A stretch of DNA of 64,000 nt from JAFDWI01 sp964544305. GTDB lineage: Bacteria > Actinomycetota > Acidimicrobiia > Acidimicrobiales > Iamiaceae. Below, piece by piece: positions 33,922 to 42,727 of this stretch (within the stretch, counting starts at the first letter, position 1; each line of letters starts with the position of its first letter). Under the pieces are notes generated by a model. It searched no databases, was not told the origin of the DNA, and saw only the letters and a list, made by a program, of their open reading frames with translations. The stretch lies in assembly GCA_964544305.1 (NCBI GenBank), contig CAZJAZ010000002.1, positions 1-64,000 on the forward strand. The letters run 5' to 3'. The translations under genes and the position numbers were made by a program.

Positions 33922-35385
33922 GTGCGACGCACCTTATTGAAGCGGCCGATGCGCCTGCGCACCCGGGTCACGATTTCGTTCGGGCTCGTCGCGGCCCTGT
34001 TGTCTCTTGTGTTATCAGCAGGCACCTTCGTGCTCACCCGAAACAGCCTGCTTGATCAGCGAGAATCTGAAGCGATCCAACGCACGTACCTCAATGCGCG
34101 AAATGTTCAGTCATCGTTAACAAACAAGTCGGCAAACGCAAATCAGCTCAGTGCTGCACTGCAATCGGTTGCGACAGGCACGGGAACCTACCCCATCATC
34201 CAGATTCCTGACCCTTCCGGGACCTTGGTCAATCAGTCGACAAATACCCAATACGGCCTTGATTCAATTCCACCGTCACTTGAAAAGAAGGTGCAACAGG
34301 GCCAACCCGCGGTCATGCGTATCGACATCAGCGGAGAAACACTGCTCGCCGTGGGCATCCCATTGCCCTCACTTGAGGTGGCAGGAAACGTCGGCGAGTA
34401 CTACGAACTTGTTTCGCTCAGCGATATTGACCAAACCCTGAGCGTGCTCGCTCGCGGCCTTCTCATCGCAATGGCAGGAACAACGGTCTTGGGTGTGTTC
34501 ATGGGATGGTGGGTCAGCCGACGAGCGCTCCGCCCACTTGGGGCAATCGGTCTGGCTGCCGAAGCAATTTCTGGAGGACGACTCGACACGCGTCTCGAAG
34601 TTTCAACCGACCCTGACCTTGAACCACTCGTCGGCTCGTTCAATCACATGGTTCAAGCATTGGAAACTCGCATCGATCAAGACGCCCGGTTCGCATCTGA
34701 TGTTTCCCACGAATTGCGAAGCCCGATCACGACGCTTACCGCGTCGATGTCGGTGATCGAATCGCGTCGTGATGAATTTCCAGAAGGCCCACTGCGCAGC
34801 GCGGTCGATCTTATGTCCGCGGATCTCGCCCGCTTCCAACAGTTGGTTGAAGACCTGCTCGAGATCTCACGCTATGACGCCGGTGCCGTGCGCCTTGACC
34901 TATCTGAGATCCGTATCGTGGAGTTGGTGCACGCGGTCATTGCAGCCCACCACCTCAAGATTCCTGTTGATGTCGATGATGACCTCGTCGATGCCACCGT
35001 CCGGGTCGACAAGCGTCGACTGTCACGAGTCATTGCCAATTTGCTTGACAACGCAGAAAAATATGGCGGCTCTGCGACGCGCGTCGAGATATTTGCGGCC
35101 ATTGACCGACTTCACATCGCAGTGGAAGACGCAGGACCTGGAGTCCCCGAATCCGACAGGAGCCTAATCTTTGGGCGGTTCTCTCGCGGGGCTGCGGCAG
35201 GTCGCCGGAGTTCGGGAAGTGAAGGGGTCGGTTTAGGTCTTGCTCTTGTGTCCGAGCACGTTCGCCTCCAAGGCGGCGATGTTTGGGTCGAAGATCGAGA
35301 CGACGGACTTGAGGGCGCAAGATTCGTGGTGCAACTTGGTGCGCCGATCCAAACCGCAGATCCAATGGACGAGGAACTTGCATGA
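33922..35385 (+). CDS. Sensor histidine kinase, MtrB-like
   Basis: A 487-residue membrane kinase with a first membrane segment at about 15-38, an extracytoplasmic sensor of about 135 residues, a second segment at about 176-197, a HAMP domain, and the kinase core. The phosphorylated histidine is His263 in DVSHELRSPITTL; the ATP site has NLLDNAEKYG, DAGPGVPES and GVGLGLALVSEH. It follows the response regulator by 11 bases and overlaps the lipoprotein gene as ATGA, so the three work as one unit. Confidence 0.92.
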   Translation: MRRTLLKRPMRLRTRVTISFGLVAALLSLVLSAGTFVLTRNSLLDQRESEAIQRTYLNARNVQSSLTNKSANANQLSAALQSVATGTGTYPIIQIPDPSGTLVNQSTNTQYGLDSIPPSLEKKVQQGQPAVMRIDISGETLLAVGIPLPSLEVAGNVGEYYELVSLSDIDQTLSVLARGLLIAMAGTTVLGVFMGWWVSRRALRPLGAIGLAAEAISGGRLDTRLEVSTDPDLEPLVGSFNHMVQALETRIDQDARFASDVSHELRSPITTLTASMSVIESRRDEFPEGPLRSAVDLMSADLARFQQLVEDLLEISRYDAGAVRLDLSEIRIVELVHAVIAAHHLKIPVDVDDDLVDATVRVDKRRLSRVIANLLDNAEKYGGSATRVEIFAAIDRLHIAVEDAGPGVPESDRSLIFGRFSRGAAAGRRSSGSEGVGLGLALVSEHVRLQGGDVWVEDRDDGLEGARFVVQLGAPIQTADPMDEELA

Positions 35386-35999
35386 GTATTTCCACCTTGC
35401 GACGCATAAGTTTGGTCGCACTGCTCATAGCCTTTGGCATCACCGGATGTTCACTTCCTGCCGAAAGCCATCCGCGGGCGATCGACAAATCAAAGTTCCC
35501 GCTTATCTTTGAGCCGGGAGCGTCAACGACAACGTCAATCGCGCCGTCTCAAGGCAAGATCGGGTGGGTTTGTTTTGTTCAACAACGGTCAAAAGAAGGT
35601 CCAGCACGCCTTTCCTGCGTTGCCAGAAAGCTCAAGATCATTTCCCCAGATTCGCTCTTTGAAGCATTGGCAATGGGGCCGAATGAAGAAGAGCGCCAAA
35701 TTGGTGGCTTTTCATCTCCACTACCTGGAGCCGCAAAGATGCTCGGTGCGACACCTGTGTCGGCGAGAGGGGTGCTCACCGTGTCACTTTCCAAAGCGAT
35801 GGCCGACATCAATAGCCCGAATAATACGGTCGCGTACCATCAGATTGTGAAGACCCTGACAGACAAACGCAACGGACTTGAAGCAACGGCAATCTCGGTC
35901 AAAGTTGATGGCGAATCGATCTTGATTCCAACAGACAACGGCCCAAAACGTATCGCGCGTCTGAGCGATTTTGACACAACGATTAGCACGCAATCATGA
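35382..35999 (+). CDS. GerMN-domain lipoprotein (short LpqB-like protein)
   Basis: A 205-residue lipoprotein with signal peptide RISLVALLIAFGITGC and lipobox cysteine Cys23. The remainder looks like a single GerMN domain: FEALAMGPNEEER, GVLTVSLSKAM and VKVDGESILIPTDNG. In mycobacteria LpqB also has a large beta-propeller domain and modulates MtrB; here that part is absent. It overlaps the kinase upstream and glpK downstream by four bases each. The role as a sensor-kinase modulator is inferred from position and the GerMN domain. Confidence 0.8.
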   Translation: MSISTLRRISLVALLIAFGITGCSLPAESHPRAIDKSKFPLIFEPGASTTTSIAPSQGKIGWVCFVQQRSKEGPARLSCVARKLKIISPDSLFEALAMGPNEEERQIGGFSSPLPGAAKMLGATPVSARGVLTVSLSKAMADINSPNNTVAYHQIVKTLTDKRNGLEATAISVKVDGESILIPTDNGPKRIARLSDFDTTISTQS

Positions 36000-37486
36000 C
36001 CGAATATCTCTGTGCCCTTGACGCAGGTACGACCGGTGTGCGCGCCGTTGCAGTTGACGCACACGGGCACATTCTGGAACATGAGTATCGCGAGTTCACC
36101 CAATATTTTCCTCAACCTGGATGGGTTGAGCACGACGCGACCGAAATTGTCAACGCGATCGTTGATGTCACCGCTCGACTCATTGCCAATCGTGGTGCGG
36201 CTCCAATTGCCATTGGCATTACGAACCAACGCGAAACAGTTGTGGCCTGGGATCGGCGCACGAACGAACCCTTACATCGTGCCATTGTCTGGCAGGATCG
36301 TCGTGGTGCCCGTCGATGCGAAGAATTGAGCGCGACACACCTTGACCGAATCCGCTTGTTGACCGGACTCGTACCAGACCCGTACTTCTCAGCGTCAAAA
36401 CTTGAATGGCTCTTTCAACACGGTGATATTGCGAAGAATCACAACCTTGCGGTTGGAACGATCGATACCTGGCTGACTTGGCGGCTGACCGGCGGGAACG
36501 TCCATGCGACCGAGGTTTCGAATGCCTCACGCACCATGTTGTTCGATATCAACACATTGCAATGGTCAGCAGAGCTTTGTGATTTGTTCGGTGTCCCGCA
36601 GTCGGTACTGCCCGAAGTTCGACCGAGTTCGGGTTCATTTGGGGTTACCCATGGAATTGATGGCATCCCTGATGGAATCCCGTTGTCGGGAATTGCTGGC
36701 GACCAACAAGCATCCTTGTTTGGACACGGATGTTTCACGCCCGGGATGGCCAAAAACACCTATGGAACCGGGTCCTTTGTGCTTGTCAATGCCGGGTCGT
36801 CGCGCCCCGACCCCGGAAATGGCCTGCTTGCTACACTCGCCTGGCAAATCGAGGGTCAACCGCCAACGTATGCACTTGAAGGGGCGATTTTTTCAACCGG
36901 CTCGGCTGTTCAGTGGTTGCGTGACGGACTCGGAATAATCCAAGAAGCGGCCGAAATAGAAACACTGGCAGCGTCATGTGAAACGACCGACGGAGTCATC
37001 TTGGTGCCAGCCTTTACCGGTCTTGGCTCGCCCTGGTGGGACTCGGATGCGCGAGGCATGATCTGTGGAATCACGCGTGGAACCGGGCGTGCCGAAATTG
37101 CTCGAGCCGTCGTTGATGCCATGGTGTTTCAAACCCGCGATGTCGTTGACGCAATGAACCTCGTGTCGTCCCATCCCCTTCACGAGTTACGGGTCGACGG
37201 GGGCGCCGCTGCGATGAACTTGTTGTGCCAAATGCAGGCCAACCAACTGGGCATTCCGGTCATTCGTGCAGCCAATCTCGAGACCACCGCACTTGGAGCC
37301 GCGTTCTTGGCCGGGCTTGCGCAAGGCATGTGGGCAAACCAAAATGAACTTGCCGATGCACTTGATTCTGGGGATCGCTTTGAGGCATCGTCACCTCCAG
37401 ATGACGCCTCATTTGCACGTTGGCACCAAGGTATTCAACGTGCCTCGCGGGAAGCAGCGGAACTTGTCGCAGAACGTGCTGTATAA
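35996..37486 (+). CDS. glpK: Glycerol kinase (FGGY family)
   Basis: Phosphorylates glycerol with ATP. The 496-residue product has the N-terminal nucleotide fold start CALDAGTTGVRAVAVD, the substrate segment GITNQRETVVAWDRRT, the DTWLTWRLTGG motif, IAGDQQASLFGHGC, KNTYGTGSFVLVNAG, and a late VDGGAAAMNLLCQMQAN with ATP-site residues. It begins at an ATGA overlap with the GerMN lipoprotein, an uncommon neighbour for glpK. Its 3' end forms the left arm of a long hairpin and overlaps the likely start of the next gene. Confidence 0.93.
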   Translation: MTEYLCALDAGTTGVRAVAVDAHGHILEHEYREFTQYFPQPGWVEHDATEIVNAIVDVTARLIANRGAAPIAIGITNQRETVVAWDRRTNEPLHRAIVWQDRRGARRCEELSATHLDRIRLLTGLVPDPYFSASKLEWLFQHGDIAKNHNLAVGTIDTWLTWRLTGGNVHATEVSNASRTMLFDINTLQWSAELCDLFGVPQSVLPEVRPSSGSFGVTHGIDGIPDGIPLSGIAGDQQASLFGHGCFTPGMAKNTYGTGSFVLVNAGSSRPDPGNGLLATLAWQIEGQPPTYALEGAIFSTGSAVQWLRDGLGIIQEAAEIETLAASCETTDGVILVPAFTGLGSPWWDSDARGMICGITRGTGRAEIARAVVDAMVFQTRDVVDAMNLVSSHPLHELRVDGGAAAMNLLCQMQANQLGIPVIRAANLETTALGAAFLAGLAQGMWANQNELADALDSGDRFEASSPPDDASFARWHQGIQRASREAAELVAERAV

Positions 37487-37511
37487 CAGCACGTTCTGCG
37501 ACAAGTACCGC
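37457..37511. repeat. Long palindromic hairpin at the glpK stop codon, core shared with 57157-57219
   Basis: Left arm 37457-37482 and right arm 37486-37511 pair over 26 bases with one mismatch, around the 3-base loop ATA. The glpK stop TAA spans the loop edge. Its core GGAACTTGTCGCAGAACG (37459-37476) is shared with the hairpin near cinA (one T for C). Such a fold could end transcription, though no T-run follows, or act on translation of the next gene. Confidence 0.9.
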
Positions 37512-39137
37512 TTTCGGCTTCTGGTTGTTGTCGTTGGCATCATTGCCTTGGTCTTGCGTCTCTGGATACCTGGACCGACAAACGAAACCTACGACGAGAA
37601 TTTGTGGATTCATCGCTCTGACTCGTTCAGTCACGCAATCGTCCACCTCAATTTGGCTCAAGCGTCAGCGGGTGATCCCAGCCTCAAGCTGGTCAACCCC
37701 ACCATGCCGGGTGTCACAACGATGTGGGCCGGGGTCATTGGGCGACAGATTGCGCGAACTTCTGGCGCGCTGGGATTGAGCGAACCAATACGCGGGCCCT
37801 CATTTGAGTCACCCCAGGCTTTACGCGCCGCGCAAGGTGTCATTGCTTTTCTTTGCGCTGCACTACTCGTATTGCTCATGTTCTTGCTCGCAAAGCTGTT
37901 TTCAAGGCGTGTCGCGCTCATGACTGGCGCACTGCTCGCGACCGAGCCTTGGCTTGTTGGGCTTGGACAAATGCTCCACACCGATGCACTCGTCATGTTG
38001 TTTTCGATCACGTCACTCTGTGCGTTCGCATGGGCATTGGCCCGGAATGCACAAGATGTCCAACCGTCTGTTCACACGCCCTGGTTGGTTGGCGCATCAA
38101 TGCTTGCCACGTTGGCATTGCTTACCAAAACAAACGCAATAGGCATTGTTGGACCAGGTGCCGCACTCATTGCAGTGAGCGCGTGGCGCAAGAGCTTTCG
38201 AACTTGTCCCAAAGTTCTTACAAAGCCGTTTCTTTGGGGTGCAGGATCTGGTGTGGTGGTAACCGTCTTGTTATGGCCAGCGCTCGTTGCCGCACCAATC
38301 CAGCAAGTTCGGTTGCTCTTTGACGCGACAAAACAAGTTGGCAAAACGCGTGAGCGCTTTTACCTCGGTTCGCTGCGCGGGTTCATTCCACAGTTTTATG
38401 TTGTCGCACTTGCATTTCGACTCACAATCTGGATGCTTGCCTGGTGTGCCTTTGGCTGGATTGGGGGCACTTGGTATTGGGTACGTCATCGACTGACGAA
38501 CCGAAAACGCAAGTTCGCTGCAACCAAAGCGGTCGTACCCATGTGGATCTTGCTCACTCCGCTCCCCTACTTCTTTGTCTTGTCAGCGAGTCGCTTTGGC
38601 TATGACCGTTACGCGACCGCGATTCTTCCCTTTGGGGTGATTGCCGGGGCGTTGGTTGTCGCGCATGTCTTGCCACGCATCGGGGCATTGCGAAGCCGAA
38701 CGCCAGCACAGCTTGGAGCAATTGGGCTTGCCATATTGGCTCTTCTCGCCATCGCCCCCATCAGGCATGCTCCATTCAACCTTGAATATGTGAACGCCTT
38801 GGGAATGAAGAGAGCCGTTCGATGGATACCCATTGAAAGCGGCCAAACTTCGTCCCACATGGACGCCAAGCTTCGTGACCTCGTAGAGGGCAATTGCAAA
38901 GGTCTGCGCGTCGCAAACGCCTATCCGCATCCTGCGGTCGAATCATGTGGCACGTCGTTTGCGCCAGCAACGATTCGCGAACTGCGAACCGCCGACTTCG
39001 CTTTCACGTTTCAAGTTGGCAAGCAGCCCTCGGCACGAGAATGGTTTGAGCCGTGGCTTGTCGAACACGCCACGTTGATTGACACGCTTGACATTGGTGG
39101 CGTGACGTTTGCCCGTCTGTGGCGCCTTGATACGTAA
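37476..39137 (+). CDS. GT39-like (PMT-type) membrane glycosyltransferase
   Basis: A 553-residue polytopic protein with about ten hydrophobic segments. An early loop has NETYDENLWIHRSD, where the Asp-Glu pair matches the catalytic pair of protein-mannosyltransferase and ArnT-type GT-C enzymes. The long C-terminal soluble region starts near WIPIESGQTSSHMD. The start is uncertain: GTG at 37476 inside the hairpin arm is the first in-frame candidate that leaves a basic N-terminus (NSTFCDKYRFR) before the first segment, and it overlaps glpK by 11 bases. The acceptor is unknown. Confidence 0.75.
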   Translation: MLYNSTFCDKYRFRLLVVVVGIIALVLRLWIPGPTNETYDENLWIHRSDSFSHAIVHLNLAQASAGDPSLKLVNPTMPGVTTMWAGVIGRQIARTSGALGLSEPIRGPSFESPQALRAAQGVIAFLCAALLVLLMFLLAKLFSRRVALMTGALLATEPWLVGLGQMLHTDALVMLFSITSLCAFAWALARNAQDVQPSVHTPWLVGASMLATLALLTKTNAIGIVGPGAALIAVSAWRKSFRTCPKVLTKPFLWGAGSGVVVTVLLWPALVAAPIQQVRLLFDATKQVGKTRERFYLGSLRGFIPQFYVVALAFRLTIWMLAWCAFGWIGGTWYWVRHRLTNRKRKFAATKAVVPMWILLTPLPYFFVLSASRFGYDRYATAILPFGVIAGALVVAHVLPRIGALRSRTPAQLGAIGLAILALLAIAPIRHAPFNLEYVNALGMKRAVRWIPIESGQTSSHMDAKLRDLVEGNCKGLRVANAYPHPAVESCGTSFAPATIRELRTADFAFTFQVGKQPSAREWFEPWLVEHATLIDTLDIGGVTFARLWRLDT

Positions 39138-39159
39138 CGGAACAGATTCGGTTGTGGTT

Positions 39160-39447
39160 CTATGACTTGACGAGGCGAGCAATCGCAGCCGACGCTTCTG
39201 CAATCTTTGCGTCGGCCGCGTCTCCACCATCGTGGACCGCGTCGGTCACACAATGTTGGAGATGCTCGTCCAAGAGTTGGAGGGAAACGGCCCGCAACGC
39301 TTTGGAAACCGCGGTGACCTGATCGAGAATGTCGATGCAGTACTTGTCCTCGTCAACCATGCGTTGAATACCACGCACTTGCCCTTCGATCCGCTTCAAT
39401 CGGTTCGTAATGTTGACTTTGGACTCGCGGTAACCGTGATGGTCCAT
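39160..39447 (-). CDS. csoR: CsoR-family metal-sensing repressor
   Basis: A 95-residue all-helical repressor of the DUF156 family. The Cu(I)-site residues of CsoR are present as Cys37 (KYCIDIL), His62 and Cys66 (EHLQHCV), and the N-terminal NITNRLKRIEGQVRGIQRM is the family start. In copper CsoRs this triad releases DNA when Cu(I) binds. No copper exporter or CopZ is nearby; the gene sits nine bases after nrdJ on the same strand, so its target is not obvious. A nickel- or sulfane-type relative is possible, but the residues fit copper. Confidence 0.85.
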   Translation of the reverse strand: MDHHGYRESKVNITNRLKRIEGQVRGIQRMVDEDKYCIDILDQVTAVSKALRAVSLQLLDEHLQHCVTDAVHDGGDAADAKIAEASAAIARLVKS

Positions 39448-39456
39448 AGCGGTCGG

Positions 39457-42264
39457 CTAGCTACAACCCGATGTGCTTCCACAACTTGGGCAAGCATGGC
39501 ATGAGCCAGCCCGTTGCATCTGCACCCCACACTGCATGCAGTACGGGGCATCCGAATGTGCCGCCATTGGGGCATGGCTCGTGGCTTCAGCCTCGATGCG
39601 GGCAACGAGTTCGGCCGCGGACTCAACCGATGGTGGGTCGGCTGGAACGTCGTGACCTTGGACCGTCTCGGTAACCGATTCGGCCACACCCGGAAGTGTC
39701 GGCTCGGTGCGTTCGCCAACCGTGAGGATATTGAGTTCGGCTCGCTCTTCGTAGCTCAAATAATCAACCGCCAAACGACGGAATATGTAGTCAAGCAGCG
39801 ATGAGGCGAATCGAATCTCTGGATCATCGGTCATGCCTGCTGGTTCAAAGCGCATGTTTGTGAACGCTTCAACGAAACTCCGCAGTGGCACGCCATACTG
39901 CAAACCATGTGACACCGAGATTGCGAAGGCATCCATGATGCCCGCAAGTGTTGAACCCTGTTTCGAAACTCGCAAGAAAAGCTCACCGGGGCGTCCGTCT
40001 GCGTATTCGCCCACGTGCACAAAACCTTTGCAGTCCGCGACACGGAACTGGAATGTGCGGCTGGTGCGGTGTCGAGGAAGTTTCTCGCGCACCGGGGTCT
40101 TGATGACCTTCTCAACGATGCGTTCCACAATTTCTGGCGCTGCCGTCACCGCCTCACTCGTGGCACCATCTTTGGTGGCCATGGCAAGTGGCTGGGCGAC
40201 CTTGCAGTTGTCTCGGTAAATAGCGATTGCTTTCACTCCGAGTTTCCATGCGTCAATGTGAAGTTGTTCAACGTCTTCAACCGTGACATCTTCGGGCATG
40301 TTGACGGTCTTTGAGATCGCACCGGACAAGAATGGTTGTACCGCGCCCATCATCTTGACGTGTCCCAGGTAATGGATTGCGTTGTCCCCCATCGAGCAAG
40401 CAAAGACGGCGACGTGGTCCGCACTCAAATGCGGCGCCCCAAGAATGGTCTTGTTCTCATCAATGTAAGCAACAATCTCGCCAATCTGGCCTTCCGAGTA
40501 GCCCAGACGTGTCAGCGCACGTGGAATTGACTGGTTCACAATTTGCATCGTGCCACCACCGACCAGCTTCTTGACCTTGCACAGCCCAAGGTCTGGCTCG
40601 ATTCCAGTGGTGTCACAATCCATCATCAAGCCGATCGTGCCCGTTGGAGCAAGCACTGAAGCTTGCGAATTACGCACACCAAATGATTCGGCCAGGTCAC
40701 AGGTCTCATCCCAGGACTGTTGAGCTGCACCAAGCAGTTCTGATGGCACAAGCTCTTCATCGATATGCGCTGCCGCTTCACGATGCTGGCCCAATACACG
40801 CAGCATGGGCTCCCGGTTCACTTCATAACCAGCAAAGGGACCCATGCGTGCTGCGAGGCGAGCTGAGGTCGCGTAACTGTGCCCGGTCATAAGCGAAGTA
40901 ATTGATGCGGCCCACGCTCGTCCTTGTGCCGAGTCGTACGGCAAACCAAGCGTCATCAACAATGCACCAAGGTTCGCATATCCGATGCCGAGCTGGCGGA
41001 AGTTCCGTGACGTTTCGCCAATTGGTTCGGTTGGATAGTCGGCTCGACCAACCAGGATTTCTTGCGCGGTGAAGACCAGTTCGACGGTCTGACGAAAAGC
41101 GTCTACGTCAAAAACGTCGGTGTTGGCGTCGCTTTCTAAAAACTTCAGCAAGTTGATCGACGCCAGATTGCATGCCGAGTTGTCGAGGTGCATGTATTCG
41201 CTGCACGGGTTTGATCCATTGATCCGGCCCGTGTTTGACGCGGTGTGCCAATGATTGATGGTCGTGTCGAACTGCATGCCTGGATCGGCGCATTCCCACG
41301 TCGCTTGTGCGATCTGACGGAACAGGTCGCGTGCGCGAACGGTGGAAACAATGCCGCCCGTCGTCACCGCGCGCAAGTGCCAATCTTCGTCGTTCTCAAC
41401 AGCCTGCATGAACTCATCGGTGACCCGAACCGAATTGTTTGCGTTCTGATACTGCACTGAATGCACGTCCGCGCCATCGAGGGACATGTCAAAACCCGCG
41501 TCACGAAGAACTCGGGCCTTGCGCTCTTCTTTTGCCTTACACCAAATGAACTCGGCTACATCGGGGTGATCGACATCCAAAATCACCATTTTGGCCGCCC
41601 GACGGGTCTTGCCGCCTGACTTAATTGTTCCCGCCGATGAATCGGCACCGCGCATAAAGCTAACCGGGCCAGAAGCGGTTCCGCCGCCTTGGAGCAGTTC
41701 CGCAGATGAGCGAATGCGAGACAAGTTCACCCCCGCACCCGAACCACCTTTGAAGATGACGCCCTCTTCTCGATACCAGTTCAAAATCGAGTTCATCTTG
41801 TCGTCAACCGACAAGATGAAACACGCGGACGCCTGTTGGGGAACATCAGGCACCCCAATGTTGAACCATACCGGCGAGTTGAATGCGGCTCGCTGGGTAA
41901 TCATGAGAAACTTCAGTTCGTCGCGAAAGATCCCAGCCTGTCGATCGTCAACGAAATAGCCACCTTCAACGCCCCAGCGGGTAATCGTGTCAACGACCCG
42001 ATCAACAACTTGTTTGAGCGACCATTCACGTTCGGGGGTGCCAAGCGTCCCCCGGAAGTATTTCTGCGCCACAATGTTCGTCGCGTTAATCGACCAGTCG
42101 GCCGGGAACTCGACATCAAGCTGCTCGAATGCAACCGATCCATCTTGGAAATTCGTGATTCGTGCATCACGACGTTCCCAGACGACCTGGTCATAGGGAT
42201 GCACGCCGTCTTGGGTGAAATGGCGGTGGAAGGCAAGGTCGGTCTGGGGCGGAGCCAAAGTCAT
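39457..42264 (-). CDS. nrdJ: Adenosylcobalamin-dependent (class II) ribonucleotide reductase
   Basis: Reduces ribonucleotides to deoxyribonucleotides with a B12 radical. The 935-residue product has the class II barrel with NPCSEYMHLDNSACNLASI (active-site cysteine and glutamate), FKGGSGAGVNLSRIRSS, and a TSCD-type C-terminal region; the tail CMQCGVQMQRAGSCHACPSC carries the redox and zinc-like cysteines typical of this subclass. It starts with ATG at 42264. A candidate NrdR box lies upstream, and nrdR itself is 2.3 kb away. Confidence 0.96.
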   Translation of the reverse strand: MTLAPPQTDLAFHRHFTQDGVHPYDQVVWERRDARITNFQDGSVAFEQLDVEFPADWSINATNIVAQKYFRGTLGTPEREWSLKQVVDRVVDTITRWGVEGGYFVDDRQAGIFRDELKFLMITQRAAFNSPVWFNIGVPDVPQQASACFILSVDDKMNSILNWYREEGVIFKGGSGAGVNLSRIRSSAELLQGGGTASGPVSFMRGADSSAGTIKSGGKTRRAAKMVILDVDHPDVAEFIWCKAKEERKARVLRDAGFDMSLDGADVHSVQYQNANNSVRVTDEFMQAVENDEDWHLRAVTTGGIVSTVRARDLFRQIAQATWECADPGMQFDTTINHWHTASNTGRINGSNPCSEYMHLDNSACNLASINLLKFLESDANTDVFDVDAFRQTVELVFTAQEILVGRADYPTEPIGETSRNFRQLGIGYANLGALLMTLGLPYDSAQGRAWAASITSLMTGHSYATSARLAARMGPFAGYEVNREPMLRVLGQHREAAAHIDEELVPSELLGAAQQSWDETCDLAESFGVRNSQASVLAPTGTIGLMMDCDTTGIEPDLGLCKVKKLVGGGTMQIVNQSIPRALTRLGYSEGQIGEIVAYIDENKTILGAPHLSADHVAVFACSMGDNAIHYLGHVKMMGAVQPFLSGAISKTVNMPEDVTVEDVEQLHIDAWKLGVKAIAIYRDNCKVAQPLAMATKDGATSEAVTAAPEIVERIVEKVIKTPVREKLPRHRTSRTFQFRVADCKGFVHVGEYADGRPGELFLRVSKQGSTLAGIMDAFAISVSHGLQYGVPLRSFVEAFTNMRFEPAGMTDDPEIRFASSLLDYIFRRLAVDYLSYEERAELNILTVGERTEPTLPGVAESVTETVQGHDVPADPPSVESAAELVARIEAEATSHAPMAAHSDAPYCMQCGVQMQRAGSCHACPSCGSTSGCS

Positions 42265-42727
42265 AATGGAGTCTCTCTCGTCGGTAAGGTGGGCGGTGGC
42301 GTTGGTTGCACAGGTTTTTTGCCTGACACAACCCCTCGTGGTGGTCCTGTCCCCCGCGAGCGGTCAGACCACAACATGTAGGGGTAAATTACAGCACGGT
42401 AGTTCCCCTCGTGTCAACGGTCACCGCCGCGAAAACACCCAGGTCCGAGGGGGTTCGCGATAATTCGCACAAAAAATCGCTTGCCGGCGACGCTGCCGGC
42501 ACTCTCATCGGGCGCTTTTGACCCTTGCGTGAGACTCCATGCGCTCCAGCTTTTCCGAGCGTTCGCGCGACGAGACCGTGACACATGACTCACCATAGAA
42601 TGCTCCCCCTGTGGATCGCTAGTAGCACAACCCTGTGAATTTCTCAGCCACATCGGTGGATGAGACGTGGATGAACCTGGGGATGAAGCAGGCGTTTTCC
42701 ACAGGAAATGCGCAAAGACCAGGTTGG
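42265..42727. other. 463-bp gene-poor region upstream of nrdJ
   Basis: The only stretch above 300 bases without a confident gene. It holds a candidate NrdR box (42369-42384), a CCCCTCGTG repeat (42332-42340 and 42405-42413), a small GCCGGC palindrome, a DnaA-box-like TTTTCCACA (42695-42703) and GTGGATGA-type repeats near 42656-42690. A 60-codon minus-strand frame from an ATG near 42596 is preceded by GGGGGAG, but its Arg/Ser-rich product has no recognisable family. No B12 riboswitch is visible. Confidence 0.5.
42369..42384 (-). promoter_or_regulatory. Candidate NrdR box upstream of nrdJ
   Basis: CCCCTACATGTTGTGG on the minus strand matches the NrdR consensus acaCwAtATaTwGtgt at 10 or 11 of 16 positions, including the ATxTwG core. 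NrdR boxes usually come in pairs about 31-33 bases apart; no clear partner is seen here, so the call is tentative. Confidence 0.4.

Noticed and set aside
42265..42430. A cobalamin riboswitch upstream of nrdJ
   Set aside because: No B12-box (GCCACTG type) or the long paired core is visible, although the enzyme uses cobalamin.
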